Source: Diprion similis
Taxonomy: Eukaryota > Arthropoda > Insecta > Hymenoptera > Diprionidae
Reading direction: 5' to 3'
Length of the DNA: 64,000 nucleotides
NCBI RefSeq assembly: GCF_021155765.1
Contig: NC_060109.1
Coordinates: 5,543,001 to 5,607,000, forward strand
Of this stretch, positions 1 to 11,526 are shown in pieces. The position numbers and the translations under genes were made by a program. The notes under the pieces are model-generated. The model saw only the letters and a program-made list of their open reading frames with translations. It had not been told where the DNA came from and searched no databases. The stretch's first letter is position 1, and the number at the start of each line of letters is the position of its first letter.

Positions 1-868
1 GGTATCGAGCACGTGTTTCACTCAATCTCGCAACCGATTTTCTAATCCGCTGTAATCGCACAGTTATTTTCGCGAATCTTCTTTAGCTCCCCTTCTTAAA
101 TGTTCAGTGCTTAGTTTATTTCGTTATTATACTTTTATTTTTGAAACATTCAATTATTTTAATTGTTACCAACCAATAAACACTGACTATCTACCGCTGA
201 CCATCAACCACGCTCTGCTACCATGTTGGATTTTATATATAGGAGAGAGGTTGATAGATTGGTCCTTGATTATTTAAGTAAACTTTGTTTAATGGTTAAG
301 TATATTAGTTTATTATTATTTTTGTACAGGAAGTCTTATTATTTGTTATGGATTTTAACAAATAATTGTAACGCGTGCTGTTAGCATGCGTTCTATGGTA
401 ACGACGAATTAGGACTAGAGAGAAGGAGAGCGACACGCTTCAAAAGTCGTGACGTAAGGGGGGAAGAATACCTGTCCCTCTTTAAGAGACAATAGCAGAC
501 TTCTAGCTTAGCAGGTAACGAGCTAGATGTCTACACATACATGGTTACTGATACAAAATCAAACACCAAATTGATGTATTCAAGCGGCTATAACTCAACA
601 ATATAATATTATACCGGTTATGTGGTTAGTAATACGCTCCGCGTACTGCCCTGGCCGTCAGTTCATGAGAGAGTGATGTTTTCGATTTGTTTCATGAGTG
701 TGCACTGAGACTGCTCTGTACATCAATTCTATGTTTGATTGGCAGTGTCAATCGCTTGCTCTCAAGAGCAGCATGCCCGTTTAGCTTCGTAATTATCCGG
801 CAGGGCACACCGAGTGCACCGTTGGCTGCTCTGTACTTTGGGGTCAGTGCAGGACACGGCGTGCAAAT
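1..868. other. no gene recognised
   Basis: AT-rich intergenic sequence. I see no long reading frame, RNA gene or repeat structure that I can support. Short frames here have no recognisable motif. Confidence 0.5.
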
Positions 869-1268
869 ATGGCGCAGATAGATCCAAGAGATTCAAGACA
901 TACTTTGGGTATAGCAGCGTTTTTATCATTTTCGGAGAGTTCTGAAGATGAATTAATGCAGGTAGTAGTAGCTCAAGAAAAACAAGAAGTACTTCGCATA
1001 GAAAATGACATTTTTCACATTGTCGGCAACTATACGGCTGAACGGGTAGGTGGGCTTGACCACAAAATATTTATTTCTGTACGGTAATTTCTTTATTATT
1101 AATCTCTTCTTTCAGTACAAAGTCCGCTACCGAGAGTCACGCTTCACGTGCGACCAAATAGTCACTTTGTTCGAACAAAGTGAATTCTATGCAAATAATC
1201 GCCTGAATGGAAAGCCAATAAAGAGTACCATACCTCATATTTTTTCATTCCTATGGTACATAAAATAA
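869..1268 (+). CDS. two-exon Harbinger-like transposase N-terminal fragment
   Basis: Exon 1 runs 869-1045 from an ATG and ends at a GTAGGT donor. Exon 2 runs 1116-1268 after a pyrimidine-rich tract ending TTTCAG. The 70 bp intron joins in phase to give about 109 residues. The N-terminal half is acidic (SSEDEL). The second exon carries RESRFTCDQIV and NNRLNGKPI followed by IFSFLWYI, a layout like the region before the DDE domain in Harbinger/HARBI1-type proteins (helix-rich segment, then a G-K-P stretch, then a hydrophobic WY helix). The DDE domain itself is absent because the frame stops at 1268, so this is either a truncated copy or one exon group of a larger broken gene. The splice sites and frame are seen directly. 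The family is inferred from memory of the motif pattern and is uncertain. Confidence 0.4.
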
Positions 1269-3092
1269 AGGCTGTGGCACTTGCATGAACGGCCTGGGTA
1301 AAATATTGTATATTGTGTTCTGCTTGCCATAGAATGCTACTTATAATATTATTCACGCTGAATAGTGTGATTGAATGCTCGAGTTTGTCAGAATACCTAA
1401 ATCAACACTGTGCTCAAAGCACGTCTTCAATGATGCTGATTCACTGTAGCACATTTGTTTTGGTACGGGTGCTGGAAAAAAAGGTGTCTAGCACACCGTA
1501 GCTGAAAGATTTAACGTGAGTTTGTCGACCTTGCACGATAATAGTAATACAAGGGGCATTCTGGATTGATTTGTGTTAGTCCTGTGTATGTGTGAGTTCT
1601 GCTAGGTTAGTATATCTGTGTGTCAACCCCTGCAGTACCGACTGAAAGTCAAACATCAACCGCATGATATTTTTTTATGTGAGTTCAAAGTCCGGTGCCT
1701 TATCAACCACGTGACATTCCACAGTTAATAGTTCCGAGAATTGTTTTTTTTTTCGCCAAACCGGATGCTGGCGTGAAGCACGTGACATTCTGTTTCCACG
1801 ATATTAAAATACGTGACGTTCTTTTTCCCCACCAAATGCTTGTCAGGACTCTCATACAACGAATCCTTGTGTTTATGTTTGCAAACGAAAAAATGTGATA
1901 TCGTAGGGTGGTTTCAAGTTTAAACTTGTAGAGCGCGTGTGCGAAGTGAGGAAGATGGAATCCTCGAAGTGTTTGAAATTGATCATCAGTATGTAATCGG
2001 AGTACGAGATCTTAGACAAATCATCAACAGCAAAAATTCAAAAATGGATCAAGTTTGAAAGTCAAAACATCCGGCTCCTGAATAAAATTTTGCGAAAAAC
2101 ATCAAAGGTTGGAGAAAAAATCAGACTTACCATAATGATCGGACTTTTCAAATCGCTTTCGAAAAAGTTTAAACATCTTCAGAAAAAGTAAACGCTATTC
2201 TGGCTTGGAAATTCGATGTAAAGAAGGATGATCACGTAATAGAAGAGAACAAATTCTTTAATACGAGAAACGAAATCATCTTCCAGACAACGAATATTAA
2301 CAAATAGTTCATCGACAATGAGACAAACCGTTTGTTAGGGGGGGAGGGGGGGGGAGGGTCTTGAAATTTCAAATTCTTCATTTTTCTTTTATTTGCTTAT
2401 ATGAAAGTATAGAGTTGCCGTATGCTAAATTACTGTAACAGTGTTCCATTTGATTGATCCTTCATGAAATTCGTTTCATGCAGTTTACTTTTCGATGATC
2501 CTGTTGTATTACAGTTTTTGACATCCTAACAGCCTTAGTATAGTATAAACTGAACCGAAGATATACATAGAACTGGACAGGCACTCGGTATGATAGGTGT
2601 GAACCATGTATTTCGAAATTACGTCAATGAATTTTACGAAATATGTCATTTTATAATCACGTTTTTTTCTTTCGACTAAATGGTAACTTTTTTAATATTC
2701 GTAGTCAATTCCGTCCCGTTTTCTGACAACGGTGACAGCCGTGAGGCCTGAAATTTGTTAAATAATGATGTGCAATTATCACTAGATAGGTTTAGCTTAG
2801 TACTAATTTTATCGCCAAATCAGCATAATCAGCGTCAAATTTTTATCCCAACAGTTGTTATGGGCAGAAACTTGACGAATTATTTCGGAACCATCGATCA
2901 CAGAATAAGGTCTCGAACGAATTGTGAGAAATGGACATGTCTTCCTGCGAATTGAATGTGTTCTTTGTCAGAAATATGTACGACTACAAAGACATTTGGT
3001 TTAGTGTATTTATCCAAATTATTGTCGATGTACGACTATTCGGGACGCTTGTTGTAACATAATGTTGTATTATTGTGGTAACATTTATGTAC
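1269..3092. other. no gene recognised
   Basis: AT-rich sequence with a G-rich tract at about 2338-2360. The short ORFs have no recognisable domain and several open only from non-ATG codons. I see nothing to annotate. Confidence 0.5.
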
Positions 3093-4893
3093 TGTGACGA
3101 GGTTTTTCGCCGCTCTTGTTCACCCGGAGAAGTTCCCAAGAGTTAACCTGGTGCACAATGATTCGGCAACCCGCGATGCACTCTGCAGCTTACCAAAGCT
3201 ATCGCGAAATTTTGTTGGGCGCCTGGCGTGATAAACACGCCTCGAATCTTTACCTTCGCAATTCCTCGGCTATCCATCTCTATGCCAGGTAGCTCAGTAC
3301 CGCGGAGAGGGGGGTGGGTAGTTTTGCGGAGAGAAAGAACGGACACTCGACACGATACAGAATTTAACAAAATAAAATAAAATAATATATTAAAAAAAAA
3401 ATTCGAAGCGATACAAAACAAAAGGAAAAAGAAACAGATACTCAATTCGCCTCCCGCGATTCCACAAACAAAATAGAAAGAAAATCAAATCTTAACTAGA
3501 CCTTAAATCTACGTGCGCTAGTCGCGTTCCTCGTCTCAACGGGATCAACAAAACAAAAGTCAAAATACAGAAAATCGACAACGATACGAACACGCTACTC
3601 GTGATCGTCCTTATCGCGCTAATCGCAAAACATACCCTACAAGTACTCGACAGTAATTCTTACTTAACAACTTAAATCGAGGCGATTAATCGCGACGCAT
3701 CCGAAACTTCACTATCTTCCGAAACAAATCAAACAAGGAAACTAGAAATAATAACCCAGCCAAACAGAGCGCTCACACTTAGCGATACGTGACCTACACG
3801 AGAGGTGACACTTTCTGAACACGCGAACGCGACTTGACCCTGTGCGGCGGAATTTGGGCTGCTCGCAAATAACGAAACGAATGACTCTACTCAACATGTA
3901 CAATAGCCAAAATTGACTCGATACGTTATCGCAAAAGAACAAAATCAAGCTCCGGCCACCAACCGAGGAAATCGGCAAACGAATTTCGAGTATTGTTTGA
4001 CGCAATTCAACATGGCCAACCGTTACCCGGTGCGCCGACCTAAACCGTTCTCGAAATTTGTCCGCAAAGAAGCGATAGCGCTTACCGCAATGAATCCAGA
4101 CCAGAAAAATCTCCGTCACCATAATTGGACAATGGTCCCGTCTTCCGCGAATCCCAAAATTTTAACACCAATCGCTCAACTCTCTCGATAACCCAAAAAA
4201 CTATCTTTACAAAATTTTCGCAGCCTTCGCTAGATTCAGCACCAGGACGCAAGTGTCCTGCTCCGTCACACCGAGCCAAGAATTCAAACCGAGGCGTTGT
4301 CGTTTCCGAAATTTGACGAATCTTATTGGGTATCGAATTACGCGTCTCTTAAATTCTAGCTTATCGCTAACGTCGGTTTCCGCTGTCACGGCCCGCAGAT
4401 TGGTCGTTGGACTCTCCGGTGTTCAGTCCTCGTCAGTGGCGTAGAGGCAGCACGATCGTTGGCATGATGGTGTATCGCGAGGAAGGCAGGCTACGGTTCG
4501 CTAGCCAACAGCGGGAATCTCGTCCGCCTTGGTTTCCCTCGCGGCAGAGCTCGGCGTTGGCGCTCCCTCCGTAGCCTCGTGTGAGACCCTTCGCTCGCGG
4601 TGTATCCTCCGTTGAGGTCTCTCTTTACGGCCGGTTCCACACTCTCGAATTCGTCGTCTATCTCCCTGGTTGGTGTCGCAAATACTCAAAACAAAATTAA
4701 ACAACAAGACCCTGTAATACTCCATTCGCTAGCCTGTTAAGGGTCCCCTCTCAGTGTTTCGGATGCGTGACCCTTGTCCTGGCGCTCTTTACGAATTAGA
4801 TAATCATTCTTGTCGCGAAATCCCTTGTTAGAGTCCCTCCTAAGGTTCGGGGAGCCACTTGTAACGAGCATCAAAAAAAAATGCCACGTTACA
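3093..4893 (+). mobile_element. solo LTR of a Gypsy-like retrotransposon
   Basis: The segment begins TGTGACGAGG and ends CCACGTTACA, so it has TG...CA termini. It is flanked on both sides by GTAC (3089-3092 and 4894-4897), a 4 bp target-site duplication. Its length is 1801 bp and it has no protease, reverse transcriptase or integrase frame. The first seven bases (TGTGACG) and last seven (CGTTACA) equal those of the Gypsy-A LTRs at 11527 and 21223, which suggests a related family in the plus orientation. The interior differs, so it is not the same family. Recombination between two LTRs is the usual origin of such a remnant. A very short non-coding element cannot be excluded, because a GGAGCCACTTGTAACG stretch near 4849 could be an internal border. 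Confidence 0.7.
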
Positions 4894-5439
4894 GTACATA
4901 TATGATTCTGTAAAATCGAGCATGAGACCAATAAAGTGAAACATGTTATGTAGCAATTTCTGTTATGTAGAATGATCCAAACGGGCCAATTTCGAGTTTG
5001 AAATTATAATTCGGAGTCTGGTAAAATTGATTTGTTGAGATTCGTTACAAAATTTTTGTTGTCTTTTCTTTTCTGAAAGACTTACGAGAAAAGATGTATA
5101 CATTCATTATTCAGACGATTTCACTACTCATCGTTGCATTCAGCAGTTTCCGTGCTTGTTGGAACATCGTTTTCACGTAGTCAAAATTTCGGAGGGGCAT
5201 CACGAGTCACATTTACATTGATCGTATTATCCCCGGAACTGTATTATACCTTGAAACGAACCTTTTATATCTCGGATTAAAAATTCCCATAGTCATATTC
5301 AGCGATATTTGTAAACGCCACTGACCCTGAGTTGACTAAATAATTACGCTCCTGGGCGAGCTGCCACAGGCCCCAATGTTACGCAAGCGCCACTTTGTGC
5401 TGCGGTGACTACGCCAACCAAGTAATGCTCTGCGGTACC
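4894..5439. other. no gene recognised
   Basis: AT-rich spacer between the solo LTR and the inverted-repeat element that follows. No feature seen. Confidence 0.5.
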
Positions 5440-5699
5440 AGGGGGGTGACAATGGCATCTTTTCCTAAACGATAAATGCAAACGCTTTTTGTCTCGAAAT
5501 CTGAAGTTCTTGAAAGCGCCACCAGCAGCGCTGGCTGTTCTGTGAGAATATTCGATATAAATAAGCATATAAAGCGGGTCCGTCAGGTCCATCAGGTCAA
5601 CACAACCTCGGCCTCCCCCGTTCTTACAGAACAGCTAGCGCCACAGTGCGGCAAGCACATTTCGCGTGTCACTTTTATCTACCAGTGTCACCCCCCTGG
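5440..5699. mobile_element. probable 260 bp MITE
   Basis: The ends are inverted copies of CCAGGGGGGTGACA (5440-5453 and 5686-5699). The flanks read GCGGTA on the left and GCGGCA on the right, a possible 6 bp target duplication with one mismatch. There is no coding potential that I trust. The TIR is short, so the call rests on the combination of TIR and near-duplicated flank. Confidence 0.4.
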
Positions 5700-7639
5700 G
5701 CGGCACCGACCGTGTGCCCAGCTGATTGCGAAAGCATCTTTTATTTGCGAAATTATTGTAATTACTAGTTCTCATAGCCTGGTCACAATATTGCATGAAA
5801 ACAGTCTCACGATGGATCATTTTACTCCTTATTTTTCGTAGAATGGCGGAAGGTACCTCAGCTATGCGCTTTTTGGTCCCTGAAATGCAGGAGATGTGGA
5901 AACAGTAACACGTGTCAAAAAACCACCAATTTTTTGACGATTTTCGGGATACGAGTGACCTTGCTCGATTCCGCTACGAAAGAGCTATGCGCCGTCCAAA
6001 TTTCAACCCTATCCATTTGTTTGTTTATTCATTATAGAAAGAAAAAGAATAAGTTCGCTCGGTCGGTAAAGGTAGGACTGCTATATGCCGTTAAGGGCCA
6101 GATTTGAAGTATAATTAGCGTATTCATAAGCTAATTGATTTATCAATCACTACAGAGAACAATAGATACGTAATTCTAGTGAAGCAAGGTAATTAGAGAT
6201 ATTCTACTCAAGCATAAGCGAAGATTTTGTAAGGCCCTGCTATTCAACGGTATCAGAAAATTATTCAAACGAGATGAAATAAAAGAAATGAGCAATATTC
6301 AATACAATTTAAGTAAGTTAACCTGTCGCGAAATCACTTGCAGTATGAGATAATAAGAGAATACACATGAGAGCATGAGAGAGAATAGAGGAGAGCAAAC
6401 TGTGTGACAGTAAAGAAAAGATGAAAGATATAATGCAAGTAAATTCGTGGCTTCAGAAAATAGAAAAGAAAGCCTCACTTACGAAGATAGTAGAAAGTGT
6501 GGAAAACAGCTGGACGAGAAGTGGGTAGTAGAGAAGATAGCACAGACTTGAAATTAGAAGTGAAACTGAGAAGGATAGCGATACGAAGTAATAAGAGGAA
6601 AACACGTCTGCTGGCGGTATTAGCTGAAAGTAGAGATTGCCGGGTCGAGCGACGATCTTGACGATCGCGGCCGATTTTCAGCGTGCTTATATCACGTGAT
6701 CCCGGTAATTTTTTGTATCATTAATAATCAATGGTATAGTTAATAAGTACCAAGAACATCTAAGCAGAACGATTATTTAGTCCAGCTGATCGTTTATAAT
6801 TATGTAGTATCTCTCTTTTTAGATTAATGTTGAGACGCCCAAAAGGCATTATGTATTAGAATCCTCGGAAGCGATTCACTTCCCTCTAATCAATCATTCC
6901 TTAAATTAACTTCAGCCATTGCAAAGCGCGAACAAAACGTATAAAAGACTGAAACTAGCCATATAATATTCGAAGCAAGTAAAACCAAAGAGAATAGGAT
7001 AATATGTATATGTTAAGGAGTATACCTATATGAGGCACGCTAAATCGGCACAAAAAAGCAAAAAACCATATCTATAGAACATACGGCGTCCAAGCCTCGC
7101 GTGCCGACAGAGAGGGGGAAACAACCAAAATAGTATACAATAAGCCGGCGCCCTGGACACAGGAGGACACTCTCTTTTCCCAGCTCTCCTCTGGAGAAGC
7201 TAAATCCCAAACAAAGGATCAGCTGAGGTCGCTCAGTTGATCCAATTATATATATTGTGTTCTGATGGTATATTATCTATTTAAAGTGTTATATTCTTCC
7301 ACTCGAGATCTCAGATCATTTCGAGCAGCAAGCTTATATAAAATTCTATTAGCTTTATTTTATGCACATCATCCAATCACACGATCTATGAAGTCAGTCA
7401 TTAATTTTAATACAAACATATAATTAAATAAATCGGTAGCTGGCGCTGATATCAGGCCACACAACTTTCTGTATCACTTCGTGATCATTTATTATTTTTA
7501 TCATTTTATCACTCGATACCGTTTGGTTCTTTATTTTCTTATTTTTTTTTTTTTTGGCATAATGTTACATGCCTCATGGCCAAATAGACTGATAATTGTT
7601 ATTTTGATTAACAAACACGAGAGGAAAGATTCAGTTAAT
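5700..7639. other. no gene recognised; AT-rich
   Basis: AT-rich sequence with a purine-biased stretch at about 6340-6600. I recognise no ORF, RNA gene or element border. Confidence 0.45.
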
Positions 7640-7642
7640 CAC

Positions 7643-7815
7643 CCACACATCCATCCCACGTGCTGCGTCTTATCACTATTGTAGTGAGAGATCCATTGTC
7701 GCAACACATACGCATTCACACACGGCTGCGGTTGTGCGCTATTGCAGCGCACTCTGCATTACTAAATCACACATCCACTCATCTCACCGGCTGCGTCTCA
7801 CCACTATTGCAGTGA
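7643..7815. repeat. three tandem hairpin units
   Basis: Three imperfect units of about 55-65 bp share CACACA..., a CTGCG core and a small stem-loop. The stems are CACT/AGTG at 7674-7686, GTGCGCT/AGCGCAC at 7734-7752, and CACT/AGTG at 7802-7814, with loops ATTGT, ATTGC and ATTGC. In the middle unit an A-T stem pair has become G-C on both sides and the stem is longer. Function unknown. Confidence 0.5.
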
Positions 7816-8129
7816 GAGATTCTTTGCCACTCCACTTACACAAATCCTCACACTCTCGCGCACAACGTTGCACTTCCGCATCGAAGGACGATCAACACTC
7901 TAGGGCAAGGACTGTCCACACCAACACCGATCGACATAAGAGCCCCTAGCGAGGGGACAAAGTACGTCTTACGCATTTGTGATAAGCACAACAAAAAGGG
8001 ACGTTACAATGTAACTCAAATGTTAAGATTCAATACTACTGTATCAACTGGTCCGTGGAGAAACCTGCTATTTATTTTGTTATAACTGGTGTATTTTAAT
8101 TAAGGTTAAGTCGCAGAACCTCGCTCAAT

Positions 8130-8333
8130 AAGTGCAGGAGCACTTAGATTCTCACCTCGATCGCCGGTATACCTGCGTATATGCCTCCACGAGCAGTCAG
8201 TACAGGTGTATAGATGAATGAGCGTATCTCTGTAATGTTCGCAAGAAAGTCTATGTTAGCTACAATTCAGAAAATCATGCACTGGACGGAGCTGCAGTCT
8301 ACAGAATTACTCTTATTAAGTGCAGGAGCACTT
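8130..8333. repeat. repeated 16 nt hairpin
   Basis: AAGTGCAGGAGCACTT, a 6 bp perfect stem with a 4 nt AGGA loop, occurs at 8130-8145 and again at 8318-8333. Both copies are followed by AGA. The sequence between the copies is not obviously duplicated. Confidence 0.5.
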
Positions 8334-8467
8334 AGACTTTCAGTTAAAGCCCAATACTGATGAGTAAGCTGAATTGAAATCTTGGAAAACAACTACGTGT
8401 TGTCTATTGATAATATACATATTCAGGCAATTTGGTAAAATGACTGGTTTGAAAGATGTTGGAGAAT

Positions 8468-8830
8468 TGCAACGGATTACTCTCCTTACTGTTTTTAAAT
8501 ATTAATAAGAATAAAAAAAAAAATAACATAAAAATGAATAAATAAATACTAATGGCGTAAGTCTCTATTTATGACGTGTTTATAAAGGTGTGAAAATGGT
8601 GTAAAACTAAAAGATGTAAAATAAAATAAATATAGATGTATAAATTAAAAAACAAAAAGGTATATAATAAAATAAATGTAGATGTAAAAATAAAACTTAT
8701 CCTTAAAATGGCCAATAATTATGTCTCGTTGTTTTCCACTTATAACAATTTTAATCTTCGTCTTTGTACCTCGCTCCTCTTTTATTTAAAAACAGATGAC
8801 CTGTGTGGTTTCGTAGTCTTTTTATATATA
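8468..8830 (-). repeat. Gypsy-B 3' LTR, outer part
   Basis: This sequence matches 47826-48234 of the 5' LTR, apart from point changes and an indel of about 37-50 bp in the AT-rich AAATAAATA tract. It is interrupted after a TATATA run at 8830 by transposon X and then Gypsy-A, and continues at 23228. Confidence 0.9.
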
Positions 8831-11521
8831 CCGGGACCATCTCTAGAAACTAAACAGGAACTGCGCATGCGCGAATTTAAATCCGCCGTCCGTGCAGTCT
8901 GGCCACCCCGAGACCCTGCTGTCAAACTCTGTTTCTGTCGGCGATGTAGTTCACATGCATTTTTGAGGTTAGAATCTCAAGTCATTCAGATAGTCACTCG
9001 GAAAGGCTTGGGAAGCATTTGTTATTGAAAATTGATTGTTCAAAGAACGGTCGGAATTTAATGCTGATGCTCTTTGAAAATTCGTCCTATTCGATTGAAA
9101 CAAGAAATCTGTTCAAATGTTGGGTGCTTGGAAGAAACGAAGCAGGTAGGTGGGGACAATTTATTCAATCATTTTCATTACTTCATACATTAAGAATAAC
9201 AATGAAATTTTTTTCTTTCAACAGAAAATACAGCCAAAATAATAGCATCTCTGCTGTTAGCTGATGTCTTCTCTTCCCATTCAATTCATGACACATGCAG
9301 AGATCATCGGCCACTTTTGTTGGTTGAAAAAGGAAGTTGTAGATCTTACGGTTTCTTTCAATTTCAAATCTAATCTAAAGAAATCTAATCCCAAGAGTAA
9401 AACTCAGAAACATTCTGTGACACAAGTTAAAAATCAACATTTTCAAAATGTGCCTCAGTAATTAACTTTAAGGATAATCATGTTTTAGAGTAATGTTCAG
9501 AACATTCATATGAAAATATTGACTTATCGGGTTCAACATTGTACCCCTTGTTCCTTTGAAACAAATGAATATCTAATTTTCACTGAAGTTCATGAAAATA
9601 TCTACTCAAACCTAAATCCAATACAATATCTTGTTCATAGTGCTCCGAACATCATCCAGTAACATGAATGTCCGGAAGGAATCCCTCTGTCGCAGAAACC
9701 GTTATAAGGTTCTTTGTTTTTAACTTGTGCCACTAGATAACTTTTGCATTGCAGATTCCATTTCCAATCTTAGGATGAGATTTTTTGTTTCGAACAGTGT
9801 TAACATGGGATGCAGAATTAATTGTAATAAATGGAGATTCACAAACTCTCAGTTTCAATGAAGGACCATTGTAAGAGTATAAAATTGAATCTGGTTTCAA
9901 GCTTTCAATAAGTTACCGGATGACTCCCTGATAAAGATTCATCATAAAAAAGTTAGCCAGCAAGTAAGTCCTATTGTAGACAAAGTGATCATTTGTAACG
10001 TGTACTAGTAAGTGAATGCATTCCTTAGACCTTGCTGGGGTTGAACGAGGCTCAAGCACGGATGATAGCTGCAACTAGCTAGTCAGATGATACTGTCGAT
10101 TAATATTGACTTTAAAGACATTTTCAACTGAAGTTATCCAACATTTTTAGATTGAGATTGGTTCAGTTTACCCATCAAAATTCATCCTTGGAATCTGATT
10201 TAACACTTGAAACACTATTCATCTGAATTGAATACCAAGAGAGTGAAAAATAAAATATCAAAACTGCCGATAATAAAATTTGAAAAATAATGTGGACCAA
10301 TAATACTGCTTGGATTACAATGGTGCACGGAATGATTGCTCTGTAAAATTAGTTAGCAGCAATTGTTGAATAACAAACTTATTACTATTGGCTCGATAGA
10401 TCTAAAATAATGGAATATTCAAACACCATGATCTGTAGCGTGTCGTGCTCTTCAATTTTGCCACGACTGATGTTCAGAAGGTGGCGATGACCAGAAGAAA
10501 TTCCTTCGGATACCTGTTGTCTAATGGAACAACGGAACAACCAGGTTCGATGGTTGGAACGGTGGCACCAATCGAGAAACTAGGGTCCTAGCCACCAAAA
10601 CGTTTTGACCATCAGGTAAGGTATGATTTTCATCCTATTATCCAAACTTGAAACTTTAAGTCTGTCAGAACAAACGAATTTTATCATTGAATACATGTGA
10701 AAATATTGTAATATGCAAATATCATAGCATCAGAAATTTACTTACACGCTTCAACGCCTGACAACTTTAGTCTCGCTTCGATGATGGTTGTTTCCCACCT
10801 GAAAATATTAAAAGATATTATCATCAGACAAGAGCTTCTAATTGTTTTGGATACCACTAATTTTCAATAAATTGCGACAGAAAAACGAATTGCTACTTTT
10901 TGTACTCCTAAGCTTTGTGTTTCAAGATACACTATTTCTTTTATTCCTTGTTACTGATTTTATTTTAATATTTCATGTTCATCGGCACTGATTACTGGCT
11001 TCCGGAGCACTGCACTGTAACAAATCTACTCTGGAGCAACCTTCTACTGGGTTTCAACAATCCATTTATTTTTAATTTTATGTAAATAAAGAATCTGTTT
11101 GAAATAAACAATATTTTTACTTACCTGCCTCAGTTTGTCTAGACTCCCACTCGTTGATGACGTTCCACATTTAATTTCAGTTTTCTTCTTTCAATAAATA
11201 ACTGATCCAATTTCTGTAGCTTTTGATATTTGTTTCTCCATTGACGCCTTTATTGTGTCGATTAAATATCTGCTAATATCAACTACGGTATTGCTGAATG
11301 ACACTTTTCTTAGAAAATTCACGATAAGTAGGAATAAATATCAACATAACCTCAATACGCTACTTTACGCGCGAGATATTCAGAGCCTTGTCACATTTCG
11401 TGTACGTTGGTCGCCTTGGTTAGCTGACGAAAATTACTCCGCGGGGCAATTTCGCTGACCAATGAAATTGAATCATCTGGCGCATGCGCAGTTCCTGTTT
11501 AGTTTCTAGAGATGGTCCCGG
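8831..11521. mobile_element. DNA transposon X, non-autonomous, 2691 bp
   Basis: Perfect terminal inverted repeats of about 42 bp span 8831-8872 and 11480-11521, beginning CCGGGACCATCTC. The inner ends contain GCGCATGCGC. The element sits in a TATATA run of the Gypsy-B LTR. Because the target is a TA repeat, the duplication length (TA up to TATATA) cannot be set, and neither can the superfamily. No transposase frame is visible. Inside are intron-like signals: a GTAGGT donor near 9147 with a TTTCAACAG acceptor near 9223, and a CAG/GTAAGG donor near 10615. These may be remains of a captured or ancestral spliced gene. The short ORFs at 9019-9461 and 11255-11458 have no known motif. Confidence 0.8.
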
Positions 11522-11526
11522 TATAT

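Noticed and set aside
5344..5841. Overlapping ORFs of 82 and 121 residues around the MITE
   Set aside because: They overlap on opposite strands across an inverted-repeat element and have no recognisable domain.
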